A DNA stretch of 61,621 bases, taken from positions 1 through 61,621 of the forward strand of contig JAMCWX010000029.1 of assembly GCA_023480885.1 (NCBI GenBank), read 5' to 3'. Both the position numbers and the translations under genes were made by a program. Under the pieces are notes generated by a model. It was not told where the DNA came from, did not search any database, and saw nothing but the letters and a program-made list of their open reading frames with translations. The stretch is from Chloroflexota bacterium. GTDB lineage: Bacteria > Chloroflexota > UBA6077 > FW602-bin22 > JACPRP01. Of the stretch, positions 1-7,692 are shown one piece after another. The stretch's first letter is position 1; every line of letters starts with the position of its first letter.

Positions 1-85
1 ACTTGGGACTTGTAACCGCCTTCTTACCTAACCCAACAGTTACAGTTTCCTCCGCTCGATACCTCCTCAGAGTTTCTGCGAACAT
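1..85 (-). CDS. possible 5' end of a leaderless gene (unknown product, runs off window)
   Basis: An ATG on the minus strand at 85 opens a frame of 28 codons that is still open at the window edge (starts MFAETLRRYRAEE, basic then neutral). It lies five bases after a good -10 hexamer, so transcription would begin at about the A of the ATG, and there is no Shine-Dalgarno. I do not recognise the product. Twenty-eight open codons are weak support by themselves; the promoter position is the main argument. It would be transcribed in the same direction as recR and just downstream of it. Confidence 0.3.
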   Translation of the reverse strand, partial: MFAETLRRYRAEETVTVGLGKKAVTSPK

Positions 86-89
86 TGGA

Positions 90-118
90 ATATTAGCACA
101 CCACCACAGACTTGTCAA
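90..118 (-). promoter_or_regulatory. sigma70-type promoter reading out of the left edge
   Basis: Minus strand TTGACA (118-113), 17-base spacer, TAATAT (95-90). The -35 is perfect and the -10 has four of six consensus bases. It lies between recR and the left edge, so a separate transcript starts here. Confidence 0.6.
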
Positions 119-156
119 GAAGAATCGCTACGAATTTCCGAGGATTCTTAGAGATT

Positions 157-756
157 TCAAACCTCGCGACGGCCTTCTAAGGCACGAGTCAGCGTTATCT
201 CGTCGGCGTACTCCAGATCGCCGCCAATAGGCAGACCACGCGCCAGGCGAGTAACCTTCGGGCCAAGTCCCTTTATCAATCTAGAAACGTACATCGCCGT
301 CGCCTCACCCTCCAGATTCGGGTTGGTCGCCAGAATAACCTCCTGCACAGTCCCAACGCGCAGGCGACGCAACAGCTGGTCGATTTTCAGATTCTCTGGC
401 CCCATCCCCTCCATCGGCGAGATGGCGCCGTGCAGTACGTGATAGAGCCCGTTATACTCGCCAGTTCTTTCTAAAGCCAGCACGTCCAGCGGCTCCTCGA
501 CAACACAAATGGAGCTTCTGTCTCTTCCCGTTCCCTCGCAAATGAAACACGGATCCTTCTCGGTTATATTGAAGCAGGTGGAGCAGAAGATGATCTTCTC
601 CTTGACCTCAATTATGGCCTTGGCAAGCTCCTTCACATCCTCCGCAGGCACGCGCAACAAGTAGAAAGTCAGCCTCTGCGCCGTCTTCGGACCGATCCCC
701 GGCAGCTTGGTGAACTCCTCGATCAATCTGGACACGGGCTCCGCAGTCAATCGCAT
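157..756 (-). CDS. recR: recombination mediator protein RecR
   Basis: 199 residues, the usual RecR length. RecR works with RecO/RecF to load RecA on gapped DNA. The N-terminal helix-hairpin-helix reads [19 protein letters not shown]4 zinc finger follows (CSTCFN...CFIC, about residues 55-70), then a TOPRIM domain beginning [14 protein letters not shown] and the motif [13 protein letters not shown]. The ATG at 756 is preceded by GAGGAGAT. In many bacteria recR follows dnaX and ybaB; here its upstream neighbour is the divergent ileS leader and it has its own strong promoter, so it appears to be separately transcribed. The assignment is secure. Confidence 0.96.
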   Translation of the reverse strand: MRLTAEPVSRLIEEFTKLPGIGPKTAQRLTFYLLRVPAEDVKELAKAIIEVKEKIIFCSTCFNITEKDPCFICEGTGRDRSSICVVEEPLDVLALERTGEYNGLYHVLHGAISPMEGMGPENLKIDQLLRRLRVGTVQEVILATNPNLEGEATAMYVSRLIKGLGPKVTRLARGLPIGGDLEYADEITLTRALEGRREV

Positions 757-816
757 TCCTCGAATCTCCTCACTAATCTACCTTCACTCGTCGCAACAAC
801 CGCGATTGCACAATGT

Positions 817-844
817 ATTATAACTGATACCTCACCCCTGTCAA
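817..844 (-). promoter_or_regulatory. recR promoter
   Basis: Minus strand TTGACA (844-839), 16-base spacer, TATAAT (822-817): both hexamers are perfect. Only two bases separate its -35 from the -35 of the divergent ileS promoter, so the two polymerases would compete for the same face. Confidence 0.75.
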
Positions 845-846
845 AC

Positions 847-876
847 TTGACAGTAACCCAGCAGTCGTGCTAATAT
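847..876 (+). promoter_or_regulatory. promoter of the ileS T-box transcript
   Basis: TTGACA (847-852), 18-base spacer, TAATAT (871-876), placing the start near 883, just before the recognisable T-box stem I. It is back to back with the recR promoter. Confidence 0.65.
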
Positions 877-894
877 TCCCTAAGTTATCCACAA

Positions 895-1202
895 TGCACA
901 GGCAATGACGGAAAGAGTAGACGGGGAGTTGCTCCAGAGAGTTTGGGGCTGGTGCGACCAGACGCGACGATCCGATCGAAAATCCCTCCCGAGCTACCAA
1001 CCGAAATGGCGCGCCAACGCGCAAGAGCCGCACGGCCAGCCAGAGTAGACTTGGTCGGGCTTGTCACCCGTTAACACCGACAAGGGTATGAATGCGTACC
1101 CTTTACGAGAGAGCCTCATCGCGCCACAGCGCGCTGGGCTAACCAAGGTGGTACCGCGGGATAACGATCTCGTCCTTGAACAGGGACGAGATTTTTCTTT
1201 TT
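895..1202 (+). promoter_or_regulatory. T-box riboswitch controlling ileS
   Basis: The untranslated leader of ileS. Stem I features near 903-960 include the GGAAAGAGTAGA and CAGAGAG elements. A probable Ile specifier ATC lies at about 982-984 in a GAA-A-ATC context. The T-box core AAGGTGGTACCGCGG is at 1144-1158, followed by a terminator hairpin with a T-run (1167-1202). Uncharged tRNA-Ile is expected to pair with the specifier and the T-box bulge and favour the antiterminator. The T-box core is unmistakable; the exact specifier needs a structural alignment. Confidence 0.9.
1167..1202 (+). terminator. T-box conditional terminator
   Basis: Stem ATCTCGTCC (1167-1175) pairs with GGACGAGAT (1184-1192), followed by an uninterrupted T-rich tail to 1202. 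The left arm overlaps the CCTT that would otherwise pair with the T-box in the antiterminator. Confidence 0.85.
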
Positions 1203-1257
1203 ATGGTGCAGTCATTGTGGCGTAGATATTGCAAGCTGCGTACAAGGAGAGGTGACG

Positions 1258-4200
1258 ATGTTCAAACCGATTAGCAGCAAGGTCAGCTTTCCAGAGATGG
1301 AGGGACGAATCCTTCGTTTCTGGAAAGAGAACAACATCTTTGAGAAGAGCGTTGAGGCCCGAGCCAACAGCCCTGTCTTCACATTTTACGAAGGACCGCC
1401 AACCGCAAACGGCAACCCGGGCATCCATCACGTGCTGGCTCGTGTGTTCAAAGACCTTGTCCCGCGCTACAGAACGATGAAGGGCTATTACGTCCCTCGC
1501 AAAGGCGGCTGGGACACGCACGGGCTGCCCGTCGAGTTGGAAATCGAGAAGCTCCTCGGTATCCGCAGCAAGCCCGAGATCGAGGCATACGGCATCGCCG
1601 ACTTCAACCAGAAGTGCCGCGAAAGCGTCTTCCGTTATGTAAAGGAATGGGAGGCGATGACTGATCGCATCGGCTTCTGGATCGATATGAAAGACGCCTA
1701 CGTCACCTATGAGAATTCTTACGTCGAGTCTTGCTGGTGGATTCTCAAACAGGTCTGGGACAAGGGGTTGATGTACCAGGACTACCGTGTAAGCCCTTAT
1801 TGTCCCCGCTGTGGCACCACGCTTAGCTCTCACGAGGTGGCCCTGGGTTACGACGAGGCCAGGGATCCATCTGTCTACGTCAAGTTCGAGGCGAGCGATC
1901 CCTCAGCCATTCCTGGCCACGACGGCTCTCAAGTCCCCGTCTTCTTCCTGGCGTGGACGACAACCCCCTGGACGCTGCCTGGCAACGCCGCCCTTGCGGT
2001 CAACCCTGACGCTGAGTACGTCCTGGTCGAGACGCAGCAAGACGAAAAAGTGCATCGGCTGGTTCTGGCCAGGGCGCTGCTTGATCAGGCGCTGGTTACC
2101 GAATATACAATCGTCGGCGCTATGCCTGGTTCCGCGCTGGTCGGTCTGCAGTACAAGCCGCTCTACACCTTTGTAAAGCTAGAAGCGCCAGCGCATCGCG
2201 TCATCGCCGGCGATTTCGTCTCCCTTGAAGACGGCACTGGCATCGTGCACATCGCTCCAGCCTTCGGCGAGATCGACCTCGAAATGGGCCGCAAAGAGGG
2301 ATTGCCCGTCATTCAGACGGTGGACTTGCAGGGCAACATGATCGCAGCCACTGGTCCATTTGCCGGGCTGTTCGTCAAAGATGCGGACGCGCTGATAATC
2401 AAGGACTTGAAGTCACGCGGGCAGATGTACCGCGCCGAGCACATCGTGCACACTTATCCGTTCTGCTGGCGCTGCGAGACGCCGCTGCTATACTATGCCA
2501 AGAGCTCGTGGTACGTCCGAACCACAGCCCTAAAAGATCAGCTTCTCGCCGGCAACGACGAGATCAACTGGTATCCTGAGCACATCAAGTATGGTCGTTT
2601 CGGAGATTGGCTGCGAACTAACGTCGACTGGGCCATCTCACGCGAGCGCTATTGGGGCACGCCGCTGAACATCTGGCGTTGCAAGAAGTGCGGTGAGGCA
2701 GCGTGCATTGGCAGCATTGCCGAGCTCGAAGAGAGAAGCGGACGCAAAGACCTGCACGAGACGCTGGACCTGCACCGACCATACGTCGACGAGATCACCC
2801 TGAAATGCTCGAAGTGCAAAGGCGAGATGAGGCGTGTGCCAGACGTGATTGACGCCTGGTTCGATTCAGGCTCGATGCCCGTCGGCCAGTGGCATTTCCC
2901 GTTCGAGAACCAGGCGCTGTTCGTCGAGCGCTTTCCCGCCGACTTTATCTGCGAGGCCGTCGACCAGACACGAGGATGGTTTTACAGCCTGCACGCGGTC
3001 GCCACTCTGCTTTTCGCCAAGCCCAGCTTCAAGAACGTCATCTGCCTGGGACACATCCTGGATGCCAAAGGCGAGAAGATGAGCAAGTCGCGGGGCAACG
3101 TGGTCGATCCGTGGTCGGTGCTCGACAAGCAGGGCGCTGACGCGCTGCGCTGGTACCTTTACACCGCTTCGCCACCTGGCAACCCCAGGCGGTTCTCGGC
3201 GGAACTGGTGAGCGAGAGCTTGCGCAAGTTCCTCCTGACCCTGTGGAACACATACTCGTTCTTCGTGACTTACGCCAACATCGACAAGTTCACGCCGCAG
3301 CCAGGAGAGGGCGACGACTGGTCGCGCACAGCCGATTTGTCCCAGCTATCGGCGCTCGATCAGTGGATTCTTTCCGAACTGCACTCGCTGGTGAAAATCG
3401 TGGACGACGAGCTGAACGCTTACGATGTAACCGGCGCGGCCCGAGCAATCGAGCAATTCGTGGACAATCTTTCGAACTGGTACGTGCGACGCAGCCGCAG
3501 AAGATTCTGGAAGAGCGAGAGCGACGTCGACAAGCAGAACGCCTACCACACTCTTCACGAATGTCTGGTCACAGTGTCTAAACTGCTTGCCCCGTTCACA
3601 CCGTTCATAGCAGATGAGCTACACCAAAATCTGGTTCGCTCGGCCGATCCCGCGGCGCCTGAGAGCGTACATCTGGCCTCATTTCCGACGCCCAACCTTG
3701 CCATCATCGACGAGACGCTTATGGCTCACACTCGCCTGGTGATGAAGGCCGTCAGCCTGGGCCGTGCGGCGCGAGCCAAGGCCAACATCAAAGTCAGGCA
3801 GCCCCTGGCGCAGGGGATCGTCAAGGTCAGGAACCCCGTGGAAGAGGAAGCTCTCAATATGCTCAAGAGCCAGGCTCTCGAAGAACTGAACGTCAAAGAG
3901 CTGTCGGTAACCTGCGATGAGAGCCAGTTAGTGACGTATTCAGTCAAGGGCAAGCTCAACCTGCTGGGTCCTAAGTACGGCAAAGACTCGTCCCAGATAG
4001 TTCGCCAGTTGCAGCAACTGGATCCCTCTGAAGTCGCCAGGAAGGTGAGAGCAGGCGAGCCAGTGCAGGTCGACGGGCGGGTTCTATCGCCCGACGAGAT
4101 CGAAGTCATTGGCACAGGGCGTGAGGGCTACGCGCTGGTGCGTGAGGGCGACTATCTCGCCGCGGTGAGCACGCAGCTAACGCCCGAGCTCGTGGAAGAA

Positions 4201-4452
4201 GGGCTGGCTCGCGAGTTGGTGCATCGCATTCAGACGCTGCGCAAGACAGCCGACTTCAGGATCGAGGAATATATCAACACATACTACGACGGGTCGCCGA
4301 TGATCGACCAGGTAATGAAGAAGTTCGCAAGTTACATCAAGCAGGAAACGCTGTCCAAGATGTTGGTCAAGGGAGCACCGCCCGCTGGCGCTTGCGAGGA
4401 GACCGTGGACATTGACGGACACAAAGCCGTGCTCGCCGTCAGTCGCAAGTAA
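1258..4452 (+). CDS. ileS: isoleucyl-tRNA synthetase (long, type 2 form)
   Basis: 1064 residues. It charges tRNA-Ile in the cytoplasm. Class I signatures are present: the HIGH-box variant NGNPGIHHVL near residue 50, WDTHGLPVE, the CP1 editing-domain motif TTTPWTLPGN, and KMSKS (GEKMSKSRGN). The PGIHH form of the HIGH box and the length resemble the type 2 (eukaryote-like) IleS found in actinobacteria and Thermus relatives, a group known for reduced mupirocin sensitivity; that property is family knowledge, not shown here. I chose the ATG at 1258 because AAGGAGAG lies six to eight bases before it; an in-frame GTG at 1252 overlaps that sequence. The gene is controlled by the T-box upstream. Confidence 0.97.
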   Translation: MFKPISSKVSFPEMEGRILRFWKENNIFEKSVEARANSPVFTFYEGPPTANGNPGIHHVLARVFKDLVPRYRTMKGYYVPRKGGWDTHGLPVELEIEKLLGIRSKPEIEAYGIADFNQKCRESVFRYVKEWEAMTDRIGFWIDMKDAYVTYENSYVESCWWILKQVWDKGLMYQDYRVSPYCPRCGTTLSSHEVALGYDEARDPSVYVKFEASDPSAIPGHDGSQVPVFFLAWTTTPWTLPGNAALAVNPDAEYVLVETQQDEKVHRLVLARALLDQALVTEYTIVGAMPGSALVGLQYKPLYTFVKLEAPAHRVIAGDFVSLEDGTGIVHIAPAFGEIDLEMGRKEGLPVIQTVDLQGNMIAATGPFAGLFVKDADALIIKDLKSRGQMYRAEHIVHTYPFCWRCETPLLYYAKSSWYVRTTALKDQLLAGNDEINWYPEHIKYGRFGDWLRTNVDWAISRERYWGTPLNIWRCKKCGEAACIGSIAELEERSGRKDLHETLDLHRPYVDEITLKCSKCKGEMRRVPDVIDAWFDSGSMPVGQWHFPFENQALFVERFPADFICEAVDQTRGWFYSLHAVATLLFAKPSFKNVICLGHILDAKGEKMSKSRGNVVDPWSVLDKQGADALRWYLYTASPPGNPRRFSAELVSESLRKFLLTLWNTYSFFVTYANIDKFTPQPGEGDDWSRTADLSQLSALDQWILSELHSLVKIVDDELNAYDVTGAARAIEQFVDNLSNWYVRRSRRRFWKSESDVDKQNAYHTLHECLVTVSKLLAPFTPFIADELHQNLVRSADPAAPESVHLASFPTPNLAIIDETLMAHTRLVMKAVSLGRAARAKANIKVRQPLAQGIVKVRNPVEEEALNMLKSQALEELNVKELSVTCDESQLVTYSVKGKLNLLGPKYGKDSSQIVRQLQQLDPSEVARKVRAGEPVQVDGRVLSPDEIEVIGTGREGYALVREGDYLAAVSTQLTPELVEEGLARELVHRIQTLRKTADFRIEEYINTYYDGSPMIDQVMKKFASYIKQETLSKMLVKGAPPAGACEETVDIDGHKAVLAVSRK

Positions 4453-4485
4453 AGATCGTCACAATCAAACTGTCGACTGAGGTGT

Positions 4486-5049
4486 CTACGAGCCCTTAAC
4501 CAGGCCTAGTGCCGCGCGAAACTCGTCCGTGCCGGCCCTTTCCAACAGCTCGTACATCACCATCTCAGTCGACGAGATCACAGCGCCCGCCTGCCGCATT
4601 CTCTCTACGCCGACCCGCCAGTTGTCGACTGACCGAGAGCCGATGGCATCGCCGATGACGTGCACCTGGCGCTCGGGCAAAGCGTGCAGCACAGTCTGTG
4701 CGACGCAGATGTGAGCCTCGATGCCAACCACTATCAAGGCACCTCGACCGATCTCGTCGAGGCGCCGAGCGAATCGCGCGCACTTCAAAGCGTCGAACTC
4801 CGCCTTCGAAATCACTTCTAGATTTGACAGCTCGCTCCTGATCTCAGCTACGGTTGGTCCGAGCTTAATCTGCTCCGAAGCGATAACTGGCAGCCGCAAC
4901 AGCTTAGCGAAGCGGACCAGCTTCAGCGCATTGGAAAGCAATGCTTCCTTGTTAGCGATGGCAGGGAACAACCTCTCCTGAACATCGATTATCACCAGCA
5001 CGGCGTCGTCCCTGACCAGCAAGCCGCCATCGACACCCCTAACTTTCAT
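4486..5049 (-). CDS. isochorismatase-family hydrolase (YcaC-like)
   Basis: 187 residues starting at the ATG at 5049, which has AGGAGGGA upstream; the frame stays open further 5' but without a ribosome site. It is a cysteine hydrolase fold with the expected triad: Asp in VIIDVQERLF, Lys in ISKAEFDA and Cys in GIEAHICVAQT. The closest recognisable group is YcaC/isochorismatase-like hydrolases of unknown substrate, not a bona fide nicotinamidase. It is convergent with ileS, with 33 bases between the stops. Substrate unknown. Confidence 0.85.
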   Translation of the reverse strand: MKVRGVDGGLLVRDDAVLVIIDVQERLFPAIANKEALLSNALKLVRFAKLLRLPVIASEQIKLGPTVAEIRSELSNLEVISKAEFDALKCARFARRLDEIGRGALIVVGIEAHICVAQTVLHALPERQVHVIGDAIGSRSVDNWRVGVERMRQAGAVISSTEMVMYELLERAGTDEFRAALGLVKGS

Positions 5050-5204
5050 GCTATCCCTCCTACGGCTGATGATAGGCCAGGGCTCCGATTGTGTCAAGGC
5101 AGTGACGCGGCATTTCAAGAAAACTGGCTTCGGCAGAAGACCAGACAACCTTACCATTTTACAACATCCCCTGATTGTGCCTGCTCGCTCTACTGCTTCT
5201 CGCC

Positions 5205-5233
5205 TTGCAAATTCAGGTTCCATTAGTTACAAT
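5205..5233 (+). promoter_or_regulatory. promoter for dksA/traR-lspA-rluD
   Basis: TTGCAA (5205-5210), 17-base spacer, TACAAT (5228-5233). Transcription would start near 5240. This excludes the far-upstream starts that the open frame would allow for the next gene. Confidence 0.65.
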
Positions 5234-5290
5234 AGCCGGAAGACGATATGCGCCGTCTGTGTTGCCGTGGGAAAGGAAGTGAGCCACATC

Positions 5291-5662
5291 GTGGTTACCT
5301 ATGAGGCCCTGAGGAAGCAACTCGAAGAGGAGCGCGAAAGGATAAAGCGAGACCTGCAGCAACTCGAGCGCGAAGAACTGTCGCGTGAAGTCGGGCCCCC
5401 AGTGGAGATCGACACTTATGGCAACCATCTTGCCGACAACGCCACCGACACTTACGAGGCGGAGAAGACCCTGGCGCTGCGAAACCACTTGAGTGGGGTG
5501 CTCGACGCCGTCGAGCAGGCGCTACAGAGGATGGAGAACAATACCTATGGCAAGTGCGAGAACTGTGATCGGCAGATTCAGATCGAGCGACTGCAAGCCC
5601 TGCCATACACAACGCTTTGCCTTGAGTGCAAAACGAGACTGGAGAAGGAAGCCCGACGATAA
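5291..5662 (+). CDS. TraR/DksA-family zinc-finger regulator
   Basis: About 123 residues if translation starts at GTG 5291, which follows the strong site GGAAAGGAAGTGA by eight bases; GTG 5279 and 5267 are alternatives. The N-terminal half is a charged coiled coil (LRKQLEEERERIKRDLQQLE). The C-terminal zinc finger is CENC...CLEC. Proteins of this family bind the RNA polymerase secondary channel, or in short versions act as general stress factors. The acidic coiled-coil-tip residues of true DksA are not clearly identifiable, so I keep the family name. It is first in a probable operon with lspA and rluD. Confidence 0.85.
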   Translation: MVTYEALRKQLEEERERIKRDLQQLEREELSREVGPPVEIDTYGNHLADNATDTYEAEKTLALRNHLSGVLDAVEQALQRMENNTYGKCENCDRQIQIERLQALPYTTLCLECKTRLEKEARR

Positions 5663-5734
5663 GCCCACCTCCACGCACCTGCTCGTACAGGGGCGCAGGT
5701 AGAGTTGTCGAGCGTTCATAGTAGGAGATTGTCT

Positions 5735-6247
5735 GTGCTCGATTCTTCCAACAAGCGCATTAGAGGGCTGACGCCTCTGCTAATCGCAGCGGCTATTTTT
5801 CTGATCGATCAAATCAGCAAGCTGGCCGTCCTGGAATACATGGGGCGTAATGGACATCAAGAGCAGATAGATATTATCGGATCATGGTTGAGGCTGGAGT
5901 TCGTCACGAACTCTGGCGCCGCTTTTGGCATCTTCCAGGATAAGACGCTTTTCTTCACGATCGTCGCCATCATCGCCATACCTGTGCTTATAATCTTTCA
6001 CAACAACATCCCGGCCGAGAATGCGCTCGCGCGCAACTGCGTCGGCCTGCTCCTGGGTGGCACGCTGGGCAACCTGGTGGATAGGATTCGCCTGGGCTAC
6101 GTCATCGACTTCATCGGCGCTGGCGTAGGCAATCTACGCTGGCCAACGTTCAACATCGCCGACAGCGCCTTCGTCGTCGGCGTGGCCATCCTTGCCTTCT
6201 ATTTTGCCACTTCCTCGGGGAAGCCCGAGTCTGAAAGTGCAAGCTAA
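5735..6247 (+). CDS. lspA: lipoprotein signal peptidase (signal peptidase II)
   Basis: 170 residues from GTG 5735 (GGAG eight bases upstream). An inner-membrane aspartyl protease that removes the signal peptide of prolipoproteins after lipidation. Four hydrophobic segments and the conserved boxes are visible: LIDQISKL, TNSGAAFGIF, GGTLGNLVDRI with GYVIDFI, and FNIADSAFVVG, which carry the catalytic Asp pair. It overlaps rluD by 11 bases, so the two are translationally coupled. Confidence 0.95.
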   Translation: MLDSSNKRIRGLTPLLIAAAIFLIDQISKLAVLEYMGRNGHQEQIDIIGSWLRLEFVTNSGAAFGIFQDKTLFFTIVAIIAIPVLIIFHNNIPAENALARNCVGLLLGGTLGNLVDRIRLGYVIDFIGAGVGNLRWPTFNIADSAFVVGVAILAFYFATSSGKPESESAS

Positions 6248-7199
6248 CCCTCAGCAACCTGAAGCGCAAACGAGAGAGTTTCGAGTGCCCGCCGACTTCC
6301 CTAAAGGGCGGTTGGACAGGACAATTTCTGAGCTCTATCCTGACCTCTCGCGTTCCTTCGTTCAAAAGCTCATCGAAACAGGCGCAGTAAGGCTGGATGG
6401 CAAGCCGGCAAGAGCCGCAACGAAGGTCGGACCGGGCGATGTGGTCAGCATCGAAATCCCCCCGCCTCAACCAACGCGGCTCGTTCCAGAGTACATCCCA
6501 CTGAACGTGATCTACGAAGACAAGGACGTCGTGGTGCTGGACAAGCCCCCTGGCTTGGTGGTGCATCCCGCTCCCGGGCACCCGACAGGAACGCTCGTCC
6601 ACGCGTTACTGGCACGCTATCCCGACATCCGCATTGGAGTCACGATCAGACCGGGCATCGTCCACAGGTTGGACAAGGACACATCGGGCCTGATGGTCAT
6701 AGCGAGAACAGACCAGGCGCTCAATAGCTTGATCCAGCAAATGAAGGAGCGAGCGGTGGCCAAGGAGTACCTGGTCCTCGTTCACGGAAGAATCGGCGTG
6801 CAGAAGGGAGTGATCGAAGCCCCAATTGGCCGGCATCCGACTCAAAGGAAGCTTATGGCCGTGGTCCCACAGGGAAGGCCGGCCAGAACCAACTTCGAGG
6901 TCGTGCTGGACCTGAACGGCTACACGCTCGTGAGAGCCAGGCTCGAAACAGGGCGCACGCATCAAATACGCGTGCACTTCGCCCACATCGGCCATCCCGT
7001 GGCCGGAGACAGAGTCTACGGGCCACGCAAGGTCGACCTTCCCCTGGACAGGCAATTCCTGCACGCCTGCAGGCTAGGCTTCAAGTCGCCTGGCACAGGA
7101 AGATGGCTCGAGTTCGAATCTCCGCTTCCGCCTGACCTCGCGGTTGTCCTGGACTACCTGCGCGGCCTACAGCACGGCTCTGATTGCGCCGAAGCTTGA
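6237..7199 (+). CDS. rluD: 23S rRNA pseudouridine synthase, RluD/RluA family
   Basis: 320 residues from GTG 6237, inside the end of lspA. The N-terminal S4 RNA-binding domain (residues 15-80) is followed by the pseudouridine synthase domain with the catalytic motif HRLDKDTSGLMV (active Asp), plus the ETGRTHQIRVH motif. The lspA-rluD pairing is common in bacteria and supports the RluD name; the exact target uridines are not proven by sequence. The 3' end overlaps the convergent pilin gene by 33 bases. Confidence 0.92.
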   Translation: MQANPQQPEAQTREFRVPADFPKGRLDRTISELYPDLSRSFVQKLIETGAVRLDGKPARAATKVGPGDVVSIEIPPPQPTRLVPEYIPLNVIYEDKDVVVLDKPPGLVVHPAPGHPTGTLVHALLARYPDIRIGVTIRPGIVHRLDKDTSGLMVIARTDQALNSLIQQMKERAVAKEYLVLVHGRIGVQKGVIEAPIGRHPTQRKLMAVVPQGRPARTNFEVVLDLNGYTLVRARLETGRTHQIRVHFAHIGHPVAGDRVYGPRKVDLPLDRQFLHACRLGFKSPGTGRWLEFESPLPPDLAVVLDYLRGLQHGSDCAEA

Positions 7200-7322
7200 C
7201 GACCAGAGGCTCTGCGCACCCTGACCCAACACGATTAGCGCAGCGATGGCCACGATAGTCGTGAGCCCTATGAGCAACCCGTACTCCACCAACGACTGCC
7301 CATCCTCACCTGATGATAACAT
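7167..7322 (-). CDS. Flp/Fap-type (type IVb) prepilin
   Basis: 51 residues starting at ATG 7322 with GGAGGA upstream. The N-terminus SSGEDGQSLVEYGLL carries the class III prepilin cleavage motif: Gly before the cut, Glu at +5, Tyr at +6. A single hydrophobic helix (TTIVAIAALIVLG) follows. Flp pilins are polymerised by Tad machinery, none of which is in this window, so the gene is an orphan here. It is convergent with and overlaps the end of rluD. Confidence 0.85.
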   Translation of the reverse strand: MLSSGEDGQSLVEYGLLIGLTTIVAIAALIVLGQGAQSLWSSSFGAIRAVL

Positions 7323-7528
7323 AAGTCCTCCGGTGCTCAAATTAACAGAAAAACAATAATGATGATAAGACCGCTGCACCGGATAAGGGAAACGTTGGCA
7401 TTCCGAGATCAACTCAAGTTTAGCAACCAACCACGCCCGCTTCAATAGGAGAACATAGTACGATTCAATAAGAAAATAGTACCAGATACCCCGGCGGATG
7501 CTTGTAGGGTAGCTACGTGCCACAGAGG
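7323..7528. other. intergenic region between the pilin and gltX promoters
   Basis: A+T-richer spacer. It must contain the pilin promoter on the minus strand, but I cannot point to a convincing pair of hexamers. No RNA gene or repeat was recognised; the frames that cross it on the minus strand have no coding character. Confidence 0.4.
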
Positions 7529-7558
7529 TTTACTTTCGAGCAGATTTTCAGGTACAAT
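7529..7558 (+). promoter_or_regulatory. gltX promoter
   Basis: TTTACT (7529-7534), 18-base spacer, TACAAT (7553-7558). It leaves a leader of about 130 bases before gltX in which I see no T-box core and no clear riboswitch. Confidence 0.5.
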
Positions 7559-7692
7559 GCATTATATCCTGTTGGGGAAGACCCGAAGAACTGCCAGCGG
7601 AAGTTTAAGCCCCATCCCTTATATCAAGATCAACTGCAGTGTCGAAATCCAGGAGTCGAAAAGCTGCTTCAGCCTTGGAGGTATGAACATAT

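Noticed and set aside
3-230. Plus-strand frame of 75 codons at the left edge
   Set aside because: It overlaps the recR end and a good minus-strand promoter, has no ribosome site, and its product is Arg-rich and unlike any family.
818-1067. Two minus-strand frames across the ileS leader
   Set aside because: The region is fully explained by divergent promoters and the T-box; the frames start and stop inside it and have no family character.
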